DNA from: Desulforhopalus vacuolatus
GTDB taxonomy: Bacteria; Desulfobacterota; Desulfobulbia; Desulfobulbales; Desulfocapsaceae
Reading direction: 5' to 3'
Assembly: GCF_016918505.1 (NCBI RefSeq)
Contig: NZ_JAFFPZ010000005.1
Coordinates: forward strand, 62,001-126,000
Length of the DNA: 64,000 bases
A program made the position numbers and the translations under genes. Position 1 is the stretch's first letter. Each line of letters begins with the position of its first letter. Positions 49,230-57,517 of this stretch are shown piece after piece. Below the pieces are notes generated by a model. The model ran no database searches. It was not told where the DNA came from and saw only the letters and a list, made by a program, of their open reading frames with translations.

Positions 49230-49660
49230 CATCCGTTGCAGGATGAAATTGTTTTAAGGTGTTCTGGTGAAAAACGAAACAGTGAAAATAATTTTTTGTC
49301 AAAGGAATACTCTAAAAATGTGAAAAAAACAAAGAATTTCACCGAGAAGGACACGAAGGACACGCAGAGTAAAGATATAACAACAGCAATTCCCTGTTTA
49401 ATTTTTAAAAATCTTTTTCTCAAAGTTTTTTGCCAACGGCAAAAATACTCTAAACATTCGAAAAAAGGCTTTTTATATAGAGAAGCTTTCGTATATTTCG
49501 TGTGTTTCGCTGGCTGCCCGGTCTTTGTCTTTCCGCCTTTTGCTTTTTCCTGTCTCCCTTCTCCCTTCTCCTGTCTCCTTTTTTTCCGTCCTTCCCGTTT
49601 AAATTCCAAGAAAATCTTTGTTCTTAAATGTTTTTTGTTGTCCACCACTTTTTGAGAAGT
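49230..49660 (+). repeat. Dispersed mosaic repeat cluster between MASE3 and HAD genes
   Basis: Contains CACCGAGAAGGACACGAAGG, AAAGTTTTTTGCCAACGGC, TTCGTATATTTCGTGTGTTT, and CCTGTCTCCCTTCTCCC with GTCTTTCCGCCTTTTGC. These are blocks also seen near 36.6, 42.1 and 54.6 kb. Frames on both strands across this stretch (for example one rich in Lys-Gly-Arg-Gln) are repeat-derived and not supported as genes. Confidence 0.55.
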
Positions 49661-49673
49661 TGCCCTCCCTTAA

Positions 49674-50516
49674 CTAAAGCTCCACGCTTTTTTTCACTGC
49701 CCAGCTCATTCCCGCCTTTTCCGGCGTGACCATATAACGCTGCTGCAGTTCCAGCGGCGCGCTGTTCACTATGAAGCTCTGCGCGGTCGCGTCAAGCAGA
49801 TCAATATCGTTATAGTCGTTACCAATACCCATGGTGTGGCGCATATCAAGGTGTAGTTCTCTGCAGAGCCAGTGGACTGCCGCCCCCTTTGAGATGTGCA
49901 GAGGAAAAATCTCAGTCCAGATCTCATCCGTGCCAAAGGGTGAGGAAGTCCGGATGACCTTTACCTCCGGCAGCACCCGTTTGATCTTCAGAAATCGACT
50001 CTCATCCACCCCAATAAAGGCGAGTGCCTGGCTGGCGGGAAGGTTTTGCAGGTCCGCCTCTTCAAGGGGGGTTCCCCAATTGCGGTGGGCGTGCAGGCGA
50101 TGGGTGAAATCGCCGCAGTCCTGGCAATTTTGTTCAAAATAGAAGCGATGTTCTCCCGGAATGGTGCGGTGAATCATGAAGTTGAGCCGTTCCTGATGCA
50201 GGGTGTGAACAATCTTCTCCGTCTGCTGTGGGGCGAGGCTGTCAGTAAAGATCATTGCACACTCCGGCCAGCGGACAATCCCTGCGCCGGAGGAGAAGAC
50301 AAGGTAGTCAATGGGAAAGTCCGGGGGGATTGCCTCGCACGCAAAGTGAAGGTTGCGGCCGGTGACAATCGCCCGCACCACACCTTTTTCCCCGAGGCGG
50401 TGCAGAGTCTCAATGTCCTGGGGGAAAAAGGTTCCACCTCTTGGCAGGAGAGTACCGTCGAGGTCGCTGGCGATGAGTTGCGGAAGTGTTCCGCCGTGGA
50501 AATCAGAGAATTTCAT
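49674..50516 (-). CDS. HAD-superfamily Cof-type phosphatase
   Basis: A 280-residue HAD IIB hydrolase. Motif I ASDLDGTLLPRGGTFFPQDI near residues 16-35, motif II AIVTGRNLHFA near 50, motif III Lys in HISKGAAVHWLCRELHLD near 205, and motif IV GIGNDYNDIDLLDATAQSFI near 226. Cof-type enzymes dephosphorylate sugar phosphates and PLP-like compounds. ATG 50516 overlaps the end of the pyridoxamine kinase gene by 14 bases, so the two are coupled; a role as PLP or pyridoxine phosphatase would fit that context, but is inference. Confidence 0.87.
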   Translation of the reverse strand: MKFSDFHGGTLPQLIASDLDGTLLPRGGTFFPQDIETLHRLGEKGVVRAIVTGRNLHFACEAIPPDFPIDYLVFSSGAGIVRWPECAMIFTDSLAPQQTEKIVHTLHQERLNFMIHRTIPGEHRFYFEQNCQDCGDFTHRLHAHRNWGTPLEEADLQNLPASQALAFIGVDESRFLKIKRVLPEVKVIRTSSPFGTDEIWTEIFPLHISKGAAVHWLCRELHLDMRHTMGIGNDYNDIDLLDATAQSFIVNSAPLELQQRYMVTPEKAGMSWAVKKSVEL

Positions 50517-51369
50517 AGCTGCTGATCTGCGCCGGGGCGTGCAGGGCAGGGAGGATACGCTCAAGGATGATGCCCTGGCGCGCATCGTAGTCATAGCCGA
50601 AGGTGGCGCGCACCCCGAGGCTGATAAACTGCACCGCACGGTTGAGGGCGATGGGCAGGCTGTCTCCCTGCAGCAGCGCGCCGGTAACAATGCTGGCGAA
50701 GGTGTCTCCGGTACCGGGATATTCGGCGGGGAGATATTCGCAGCTTACCTTCCACATCCTTTTGCCGACGCTGTTCCAGGCGATTACCGACGTCTGGCCC
50801 TGCTCATCTTTCAGTTTCACGCTGGTAATGATCACTGTCTTTGGCCCGCGTTCAGCAAGGGTTGTGATCCACTCTTTTGCCTCAGACAGCTCAATTTCCT
50901 CTTTGCAGGGCCTGTCAAGCAGCAGGGCCGCTTCGGTGAGATTGGGAGTAATGAGACCTGCGTGGTGGATCAGCTCGCGCATCTTGACCACCATCGTTTC
51001 ATCAAAGGTTTTGTAGAGTTTTCCGGAGTCGCCAAGCACGGGGTCAATGACGACGAGTTGTTCAGGACGATGAAAACTGTCAATAAAATCGGCAACGATG
51101 TCGATCTGCCGTGACGAGCCGAGAAAACCGCTGTAGATGGCGTCGAAATCACACTTGAGACACTTCCAGTGGTCGATGATTTTCACCATGTCGTCCGTCA
51201 AGTCGACGAAATGAAAGCCGGGGAAGCAGGAGTTGGAAGAGAGCACCGCCGTGGGCAGCGGGCAGACGTTGCACCCCATGGTGGAAAGTATTGGAATAAC
51301 CACTGTAAGCGACGAGCGGCCATAGCCGGAGAGGTCGTGGATGGCGGCGACTTGTTTAACAGGTTTCAT
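50503..51369 (-). CDS. pdxY: Pyridoxamine/pyridoxal kinase (PdxY-like)
   Basis: A 288-residue ribokinase-fold kinase. AAIHDLSGYGRSSLTVVIPI near residues 8-27, AVLSSNSCFPGFHFVDLTDD, IYSGFLGSSRQIDIVADFID, VVIDPVLGDSGKLYKTFDET near 120-140, LITPNLTEAALLLD, and the anion hole and catalytic Asp in YPGTGDTFASIVTGALLQGD near 222-242. It phosphorylates B6 vitamers in salvage. Its 3' end overlaps the HAD gene, suggesting one transcript for B6 metabolism. Confidence 0.88.
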   Translation of the reverse strand: MKPVKQVAAIHDLSGYGRSSLTVVIPILSTMGCNVCPLPTAVLSSNSCFPGFHFVDLTDDMVKIIDHWKCLKCDFDAIYSGFLGSSRQIDIVADFIDSFHRPEQLVVIDPVLGDSGKLYKTFDETMVVKMRELIHHAGLITPNLTEAALLLDRPCKEEIELSEAKEWITTLAERGPKTVIITSVKLKDEQGQTSVIAWNSVGKRMWKVSCEYLPAEYPGTGDTFASIVTGALLQGDSLPIALNRAVQFISLGVRATFGYDYDARQGIILERILPALHAPAQISSYEIL

Positions 51370-51381
51370 GGAGTTCCTTAA

Positions 51382-52263
51382 TCAGTGAAAAACAGTGGTG
51401 AGAAAGTTATGCGTTACCGGGAAATAAAGAAGCACTGAATAGAGCATGCGGGTGGCAACGACCAGCAGCAGCACGGCGAAGGCCTTTTTCAGCCTGCCCA
51501 CCGGCATCTTGTGGGCGAGTTTCGCGCCGAGCGGGGCAGTAAACATGCTGGCGCAGACAATACCGGCAAGCGCGGGCAGGTAGACAAAGCCGAAGCTCCA
51601 GGGCGGCAGGCTCGGGTTGCCCCAGCCGCCAATGACGTTTCCGAAAGTTCCGGCGAGGGCAATGGGCAGGCCAATGGAGGCTGCCGTGCCGATGGCGGTG
51701 TGAATCTCCAGATTGCACAGCAGGAAAAAAGGTACGCAGAGAGTCCCGCCGCCGATTCCTACCAGCGAGGAGAGAAAACCAATCACTCCACCAGCTCCGA
51801 CTATTCCTGCGGTGCCGGGAACGTCCCGCGAACCGGTTGGTTTACGGCCGAAGATCATGTTGGAAGCGGCATAGTAGAGGAAGATTACAAAGATCACCTT
51901 GAGAATCCAGGTGGGTATCCACGACGTGGTGAGGGCACCAATGAAGGTGCCGAGGATGATGCCCGGAGAGATGCTTTTGAAGATGTCCCAGCGTACCGCC
52001 CCTCGTTTATTGTGGGCCGTCATGCTGGAGATTGAGGTGAAGATGATACTGGCGAGGGAGGTGCCGAGCGCGAGGTTCATCAGGATATCCTGCGGGATGC
52101 CCATGGGCGGCAGGGCAAAAGCAAGAATTGGCACGATTACCAGTCCCCCTCCGATGCCGAGCAAACCGGCGAGGACTCCCGCAAAAGCCCCGAGAACGAG
52201 GAAGATGAGGAGATGTGAAAGCATTGGGTCTTGCAGCAGGGTGGAAAATGTATCAGGGTTCAT
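51382..52263 (-). CDS. TauE/SafE-family sulfite/organosulfonate exporter
   Basis: A 293-residue membrane protein with about eight hydrophobic segments. The two family repeats are visible: GVLAGLLGIGGGLVIVPILA near residues 29-48 and GFLSSLVGIGGGTLCVPFFL near 165-184. The family exports sulfite, sulfoacetate or related anions. ATG 52263 has AGGAGC at good spacing; the long upstream frame belongs to the divergent region. It ends 13 bp before the PdxY start on the same strand, so it could lead that operon. Substrate unproven. Confidence 0.88.
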   Translation of the reverse strand: MNPDTFSTLLQDPMLSHLLIFLVLGAFAGVLAGLLGIGGGLVIVPILAFALPPMGIPQDILMNLALGTSLASIIFTSISSMTAHNKRGAVRWDIFKSISPGIILGTFIGALTTSWIPTWILKVIFVIFLYYAASNMIFGRKPTGSRDVPGTAGIVGAGGVIGFLSSLVGIGGGTLCVPFFLLCNLEIHTAIGTAASIGLPIALAGTFGNVIGGWGNPSLPPWSFGFVYLPALAGIVCASMFTAPLGAKLAHKMPVGRLKKAFAVLLLVVATRMLYSVLLYFPVTHNFLTTVFH

Positions 52264-52441
52264 CGGGGCTCCTTTAAAGTTGAATCGTAGAATTTCAGGT
52301 AGTTGTTGTTCGTACAATATCACTACTGCCGGGTGGAACCAACAGCCTTTTTTTACCCTCGCAGTGTACTGTATGTCAATTCGATGATTTTTTTCCCGGA
52401 GCAGATTATATAGTGGCCTCATCTCAATTTCTGGAGAAAAT

Positions 52442-53368
52442 ATGACCACCACTTCCACACCTCCTGCAGGTGTTCCCGCAGCTGCTCCCGGCAGTTCCGT
52501 TTCTGGCTGGCTGCTCGGCCTCGGCGCTTTCCTTATTTGGGGCTTTTTTCCCATCTATTTCAAGTCTGTGGATACGGTTCCACCGCTGGAGATTCTTGCT
52601 CACCGGGTGATATGGTCTTTTGTGCTGCTGGCGCTGATTGTTTCTTTTCAAGGCGGATGGGGACGTGTGCGCCGGACGATTGCCAACTGGCACACCGTGT
52701 TGACGTTGTTTGCCACCTCAGTCATCATCGCCGTGAGCTGGCTCACCTTTATCTGGGCGGTGAATAATGGACATATCCTCGATACCTCGCTTGGCTACTA
52801 TATCAATCCGTTGATCACCGTACTGTTTGGCATGATCTTCTTCAGTGAACGCCTTACCGGACTGCAGTGGACCGCCATGGGCCTTGCCGCAGCTGGCGTG
52901 CTGCTGCAGCTTATCCAGATTGGCACCCTGCCGTTGATCGCCCTTGTGCTTGCGGTAACCTTTGCTCTCTATGGGATGCTGCGCAAGAAGGTGGCTGTGA
53001 ATTCGATAATCGGCCTGCTGGTGGAAACCGGTCTGCTGTTGCCCGCCGCCCTGGCCCTGTTGTTTTTTGCCGATACCCCCACTTCGTCTCTGGTGAACAA
53101 TCCGCTTTCACTCAATCTGCTGCTGATGGCGGGCGGCGTTGTCACCACCGTGCCGCTGCTCTGTTTTACCGCCTCGGCCAACCGTCTGCCACTCTCAGCT
53201 GTTGGCTTCCTTCAATATATTGCGCCGAGCACTGCTTTCCTGCTGGCCATTTTCTGTTATAATGAATCCTTCTCCCCGACCCGGGGAATTACCTTCCTTT
53301 TCATCTGGGTGGCGCTGGTGTTTTTTTCCATAGACGCGCTGCGCCGAATGGGAAAGAAGCTGAACTGA
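52442..53368 (+). CDS. rarD: RarD-type DMT transporter
   Basis: A 308-residue membrane protein of the RarD branch of the EamA superfamily. WLLGLGAFLIWGFFPIYFKS and LEILAHRVIWSFVLLALIVS near the start, NNGHILDTSLGYYINPLITV near residue 105 (the RarD hallmark), and FLQYIAPSTAFLLAIFCYNE near 260. E. coli RarD is named for chloramphenicol sensitivity; natural substrate unknown. CTGGAG precedes the ATG. It is divergent from the TauE gene. A dispersed repeat begins at its stop codon. Confidence 0.88.
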   Translation: MTTTSTPPAGVPAAAPGSSVSGWLLGLGAFLIWGFFPIYFKSVDTVPPLEILAHRVIWSFVLLALIVSFQGGWGRVRRTIANWHTVLTLFATSVIIAVSWLTFIWAVNNGHILDTSLGYYINPLITVLFGMIFFSERLTGLQWTAMGLAAAGVLLQLIQIGTLPLIALVLAVTFALYGMLRKKVAVNSIIGLLVETGLLLPAALALLFFADTPTSSLVNNPLSLNLLLMAGGVVTTVPLLCFTASANRLPLSAVGFLQYIAPSTAFLLAIFCYNESFSPTRGITFLFIWVALVFFSIDALRRMGKKLN

Positions 53369-53465
53369 TACCATTTACATTTTGTATTGGCGGATTCAAA
53401 GACAGGGGAACGGGAAAAGGGAGACGGGAGAAAGGAGACGGGAGAAAGGGAATATTCAAGGTTCC
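53367..53465 (+). repeat. Dispersed ATACCA repeat with purine-rich tail
   Basis: ATACCATTTACATTTTGTA at 53368 begins the unit, then TTGGCGGATTCAAAGACAG and repeated GGGAGACGGGAGAAAGG. This is the same end as at 17525 and 20636 but in reverse orientation. It is placed between rarD and the ferredoxin-nitroreductase gene. Confidence 0.55.
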
Positions 53466-53493
53466 CCTCAGTAAAATTTTCAAGGAGACAAAA

Positions 53494-54285
53494 ATGTTAA
53501 TAGAAATTGATTCGTTCAAATGTCGTAGAGATCAGCTCTGTGTGATTGAGTGCCCCTTCAACTGCCTTGTGGAGGGGAAGAATGGCGTGCCATATCTTGA
53601 TGCGGAGCGGGAGCAGTATTGCATGCGCTGTGGACACTGCGTGGCGGTTTGTCCCTCGGCGGCAGTGACCCTTGACGGGGTCGATCCCTCGACTCTTGAG
53701 GCGGCTGTCCGCTATCCGGTGGTTGAGCCGCAGATGATGAAAGCGCTGCTCGATAACCGTCGTTCGGTACGGGTCTTCCACAGTAAGGCTATTGACCGGG
53801 AGAAGGCAGCGGAGCTGCTGGAGATGGTAAAACGGGCCCCGACGGCGAAAAATAAGATGCCGGTGGAGTGGCTGCTGGTGGATGATGCGGCGAAGATTCA
53901 TCGTCTTGCCGAGTTGACGGTGGAGTGGCTGCGTGGATTTGGAGAGGCGCAGGCGATGGTGACGGAGGCATGGGACGCGGGTGAGGACATTATTCTGCGG
54001 GAGGCTCCGCTGCTGGCGATGGCCTGTGCCGGATCCGATGCTCTTAAACCCTGTGAGGATTGTGTTATCGCCGTTACCTCGATGGAGCTCGCCGCTGCCA
54101 CCCTCGGTATTGGCTCTTTCTGGCTTGGCTATTTCATGACTGCCGCGCAGAACTATGCCCCCTTACAGGAGTTCCTTGGGCTTCCCGAGGGGATGCTGCC
54201 CCGGGCCGCGCTGGGACTTGGCTATCCTAAAATGATTTATAGAAGGCTGCCGGAACGGCAGGCACCGGTGGTACGCTGGCTCTAA
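53494..54285 (+). CDS. Ferredoxin-nitroreductase fusion protein
   Basis: A 263-residue two-domain protein. Residues 1-65 form a 4Fe-4S ferredoxin-type domain (FKCRRDQLCVIECPFNCL and CMRCGHCVAVCPSAAVTLDG). Residues 75-263 form a nitroreductase domain (ALLDNRRSVRVFHSKAIDRE, RAPTAKNKMPVEWLLVDDAA, CVIAVTSMELAAATLGIGSF and LPEGMLPRAALGLGYPKMIY). Such fusions are common in anaerobes and use ferredoxin electrons directly; substrate unknown. CAAGGAGA precedes the ATG. Confidence 0.9.
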   Translation: MLIEIDSFKCRRDQLCVIECPFNCLVEGKNGVPYLDAEREQYCMRCGHCVAVCPSAAVTLDGVDPSTLEAAVRYPVVEPQMMKALLDNRRSVRVFHSKAIDREKAAELLEMVKRAPTAKNKMPVEWLLVDDAAKIHRLAELTVEWLRGFGEAQAMVTEAWDAGEDIILREAPLLAMACAGSDALKPCEDCVIAVTSMELAAATLGIGSFWLGYFMTAAQNYAPLQEFLGLPEGMLPRAALGLGYPKMIYRRLPERQAPVVRWL

Positions 54286-54294
54286 GAGCATTTC

Positions 54295-54731
54295 ATTTTC
54301 AAGGAGAAAGGAAAAGGGAGACAGGAGAAGGGAGAAGGGAGACAGGAAAAAAGCCCTTTTTCATATACTTGGAGTATTCCTTTGGCAAAAAATCTTTTCG
54401 CTGTGCCGTCTTTCACAAGTGTATCTTATACCTTTTACATTTTGTATTGACCAGAGAACGCGACTGCGTGGACATCTTTTTTTGTGATTACGAATGGATA
54501 AACAGGATGTAAAAAAAAAGCATAACTTAATAGAAATGGTCTAATGATGCGAAAAAGGGCATTTTTTATAAAAGCGTAACTTCTTAAAGTTTTTTGCCTT
54601 TATTCGCATGATTAGAGCTTTCCTTTGGCAAAAAGTTTTTCGCTGTTCCGTCTTTTGCTTTTCCCTGTCTCCCGTCTCCTGTCTCCCATCCCCCTGCCTT
54701 TGAATTCGCCAATAGAAAGTGAAAATGGCAT
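54295..54731 (+). repeat. Mosaic repeat cluster including an ATACCT inverted-repeat unit
   Basis: 54295-54420 holds GGGAGACAGGAGAAGGGAGA and AAAAGCCCTTTTTCATA blocks. A unit from ATACCTTTTACATTTTGTA (54429) to GCCAATAGAAAGTGAAAATG (54729) has inverted ends like the elements at 17361 and 20487, and contains GAACGCGACTGCGTGG and GAATGGATAAACAGGATG as at 38100-38165. The left edge of the following sensor gene region (54732-54846) has no other gene. Confidence 0.6.
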
Positions 54732-54846
54732 TTAGTGAGGTCACAACTTAATCGGATTGGTATAACACGAGAATTCCTCGAAAAATTCGTAATTAGTTTC
54801 TTTTTTTTTGCTAAAATGTATTCTTACTTTTAGCGGAGTTAAAAAT

Positions 54847-56448
54847 ATGAACTTGAAAATTCGGCATAAAATTTTTTTTATTCTATTGGTCGGCAATGCC
54901 GTGCTCTTTATCGGTTTTGTCTTTATGTTGCACTGGAGTTTCGACCGTAATTTTCATAAACATATTGAGCGGCTGGAAGGGAGACAGCTCTCGCGCCTCT
55001 CGCAGGAGATCAGCCAGCTTTATGAGAAGCAGGGAAACTGGAATTTCATTAGAAATAATCTTGCCCTCTGGTTCTCTCTCAACAGCTACGTTACCAACAG
55101 TGTTTTCCCTTTTGATCGGCATGACAAAGAAAAATTTGTCATGCCAGACAAAAAAAAACTCAGTGATGACTTCTGCATCCAGAGCGTTCCTGTGTTCTTC
55201 GAGCCGCGCAGTGTCTGGCCGCGGGTTATGCTCTTTGATTCCAATCACAAGTGGCTGGTAGGGGGAGCCGGGCCCGATGTCGCCAAACGCCTGCACTTGC
55301 AGGTGCTGCGCGGAGAGGATGAATTTCCCGTACCTCTACCCCCGGATTCTGCTATGGGGAAGGGACGGAAACATCTCCGGCCTCCTCCCCCCCCCACGAA
55401 GATCTGGACCAAATATTCTGAGATGCAGCCGGTGCTGGTCGACGGAAAGCCCGTCGGCTATCTTGCCATGCTGCCCATTCCGCAGATTTCTCTGTCGCGG
55501 GATATTATCTTTTTTCAACATCAGGAAATTATTTTTGGGGTTATTGCCCTTATTGGCTTTGTTTTTGCCGTTCTCGTTGCCCTGCCGCTGACCGGGTATA
55601 TTGTGCGGCCGATTCGTGAACTGGCTGACGCCACGCGCTGCCTGATGAATGGCAAATTTACCACCCGCATTTCGGTGAAAAATTGTGATGAACTGGGGCA
55701 GCTCTCTCTTGATTTCAACGCCCTTGCCGCCACCCTGGAACGGAATGAAGAGGATCGCCAGCAGTGGGTGGCCGACATTTCTCATGAACTGCGTACTCCG
55801 CTTGCCGTACTTTGTGCAGAGATTGAAAGTATCCAGGACGGTATCCATCTGTGCGACGCCAGGGCACTTGATATCCTTCACGGCGAGGTGATGCATATTG
55901 AGCGCCTCGTCCGGGATCTGCACGAAGTATCGATGTCGGATCTCGGTGCAATGACGTATCGCAAGGCAGAATGCGATCCTTTTGGTATCCTTACTGAAGT
56001 GGTGGAGGGTTTCATCGGCCGTTTTGAGTCCATGGGGTTGACACTGGAGCTTAACCTGCCAAAAGTAAACGGGAAATCACCGAGGATGCTTGCCGACCCC
56101 GGCCGTCTACACCAGCTCTTTTCCAATCTGCTGGAAAACAGCCGCCGCTATACACAGAGCCCCGGTCATCTTAAAATATCGGGGTATCTGGAAAAGGAAC
56201 TCATAACGATCCTGTTTCAGGATTCCGCCCCCGGTGTGAAGGACGAGAACCTGCCGCGTCTCTTTGAGCGTCTCTTTCGGGAGGATGCTTCCCGCACTCA
56301 GAAAGGCATGACCTTCGAGGGACGCCACGGCAGCGGCCTCGGGTTGAGTATCTGCCGTAATATTGTCAAGGCGCACGAGGGGGTCATCACCGCTGGTCAT
56401 TCCCCTCTCGGCGGGCTGGAAATGAAGATTGAACTGCCGATTAATTGA
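54847..56448 (+). CDS. BaeS-like sensor histidine kinase
   Basis: A 533-residue inner-membrane kinase. An N-terminal membrane segment (IFFILLVGNAVLFIGFVFML) is followed by a periplasmic domain of about 190 residues, a second segment (FGVIALIGFVFAVLVALPLT near residue 245), and HAMP (RPIRELADATRCLMNGKFTT). The HisKA H-box is WVADISHELRTPLAVLCAEI near residue 315, the N-box FSNLLENSRRYTQ near 430, and G boxes occur around GRHGSGLGLSICRNIVKAHE near 495-515. Homologues answer envelope stress. ATG 54847 is used because the upstream residues are not family-like. The response regulator gene follows at 88 bp. Confidence 0.88.
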   Translation: MNLKIRHKIFFILLVGNAVLFIGFVFMLHWSFDRNFHKHIERLEGRQLSRLSQEISQLYEKQGNWNFIRNNLALWFSLNSYVTNSVFPFDRHDKEKFVMPDKKKLSDDFCIQSVPVFFEPRSVWPRVMLFDSNHKWLVGGAGPDVAKRLHLQVLRGEDEFPVPLPPDSAMGKGRKHLRPPPPPTKIWTKYSEMQPVLVDGKPVGYLAMLPIPQISLSRDIIFFQHQEIIFGVIALIGFVFAVLVALPLTGYIVRPIRELADATRCLMNGKFTTRISVKNCDELGQLSLDFNALAATLERNEEDRQQWVADISHELRTPLAVLCAEIESIQDGIHLCDARALDILHGEVMHIERLVRDLHEVSMSDLGAMTYRKAECDPFGILTEVVEGFIGRFESMGLTLELNLPKVNGKSPRMLADPGRLHQLFSNLLENSRRYTQSPGHLKISGYLEKELITILFQDSAPGVKDENLPRLFERLFREDASRTQKGMTFEGRHGSGLGLSICRNIVKAHEGVITAGHSPLGGLEMKIELPIN

Positions 56449-56536
56449 GGATTCCCGCAGGGGACTCCGGCTGCCGCGGCACCATGAGGCAGAGCATGTA
56501 ACTCTACCGATAAAAGTAACTGGAGGATGTGACAGA

Positions 56537-57214
56537 ATGTCTGAAATAATATTGATAGTGGAAGATGAAGAGCGCCTCGCTGAGCTGCACCGCGATTATC
56601 TGGCGCAGGCTGGATATGAGAGTGAGATTCTCAGTGAAGGGACGGGAGTTGTGACGTGGGTGAGAGAAAACCGACCCGCGCTGATTCTCCTTGACTTGAT
56701 GCTGCCTGGTAAGGACGGTATCAGTATCTGCCGGGAAATACGAGAGTTCTCACGTGTACCGATCATTATCGTAACAGCACGGGTGGAGGAAATAGACCGA
56801 CTGCTCGGGCTGGAATATGGTGCTGATGACTACATCTGCAAACCCTTTAGTCCACGGGAGGTTGTGGCGCGGGTAAAAGCTGTGCTGCGGCGGGCGCAGA
56901 GCAGCCCGCAGGATGAAGAGAACAGAATGGTTCGCTTTGAGATAGAGAAGCATCTTGTTATTTTGCGCGGCAAACCTCTGGAGCTGACAGCAGTGGAATT
57001 TCAACTTCTGAAGATCCTTGCTGACTCCCCCGGCCGCATTTTCTCCCGCGACCAGCTCATGGAACATATCTACACGGACCAGCGCATTGTCTGCGACCGT
57101 ACCATCGACAGTCATGTAAAAAAACTGCGCAAGAAAATCGCTGCGGTTGATCCCGGCATTGAACTTATCCGATCTGTCTACGGTGTCGGGTACAAGTTTG
57201 AGGTAACTACCTGA
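56537..57214 (+). CDS. OmpR-family response regulator (BaeR-like)
   Basis: A 225-residue regulator. The receiver domain has the acidic pair in IVEDEERLAELHRDYLAQAG, phospho-acceptor Asp in LILLDLMLPGKDGISICREI near residue 53, the Thr in IIVTARVEEID and the Lys in GADDYICKPFSPREVVARVK near 103. The C-terminal OmpR winged helix has LTAVEFQLLKILADSPGRIF, SRDQLMEHIY and RTIDSHVKKLRKKI. It is the partner of the kinase just upstream. GGAGGATG precedes the ATG; the longer upstream frame overlaps the kinase end and is not used. Target genes are not shown by the sequence. Confidence 0.92.
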   Translation: MSEIILIVEDEERLAELHRDYLAQAGYESEILSEGTGVVTWVRENRPALILLDLMLPGKDGISICREIREFSRVPIIIVTARVEEIDRLLGLEYGADDYICKPFSPREVVARVKAVLRRAQSSPQDEENRMVRFEIEKHLVILRGKPLELTAVEFQLLKILADSPGRIFSRDQLMEHIYTDQRIVCDRTIDSHVKKLRKKIAAVDPGIELIRSVYGVGYKFEVTT

Positions 57215-57243
57215 GTTTTAATCCGTGTGCCCCATCTGGGAGA

Positions 57244-57285
57244 GAGCGTTGTAGGGACAAGGCGTACCTTGTTTCTACAACGCTC
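57244..57285. repeat. TTGTAGNGACAAGG hairpin repeat
   Basis: GAGCGTTGTAGGGACAAGG and CCTTGTTTCTACAACGCTC form a long stem. Related hairpins are at 38246-38274 and 60502-60533. It may end the regulator transcript, though only four T residues follow. Confidence 0.6.
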
Positions 57286-57306
57286 GTTTTGATGCTTCTG
57301 TAAAAG

Positions 57307-57466
57307 GTCAATACCCTCTTTTGCACCAATGTATTCTTCCCGCTTTCTCCAATTCGATCCCAGAAAATAGAAGCGCAGTTGAATTTCAGTAATAAGGGTA
57401 TCTGACGGAATGTAGTTGATTACATCGAAATGTTTTACAATAGCAGAAGATTGCACTCGCACCCTG
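57307..57466 (-). pseudogene. Decayed 3' fragment of a type I-C cas2 gene
   Basis: The minus-strand frame reads LRFYFLGSNWRKREEYIGAK EGID, the C-terminal block of type I-C Cas2. The same block occurs at the right edge of the window (63906-64000), at 61 or so of 72 positions identical by eye. Upstream in the frame, RVQSSAIV resembles the RVQNSVFE block of Cas2, so the fragment may span the last half of the gene. The natural C-terminus (EGALII) is missing here and replaced by the hairpin repeat. It lies left of pntAB, on the far side from the CRISPR array. Confidence 0.6.
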
Positions 57467-57517
57467 GATATCTCAGATCCAGAGACTTTACGAGGATAAT
57501 GAATACGCGGAGGAAAT

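Noticed and set aside
51511-52035. 174-residue plus-strand frame opposite the TauE gene
   Set aside because: Shadow of a membrane protein with duplicated family motif. No ribosome site.
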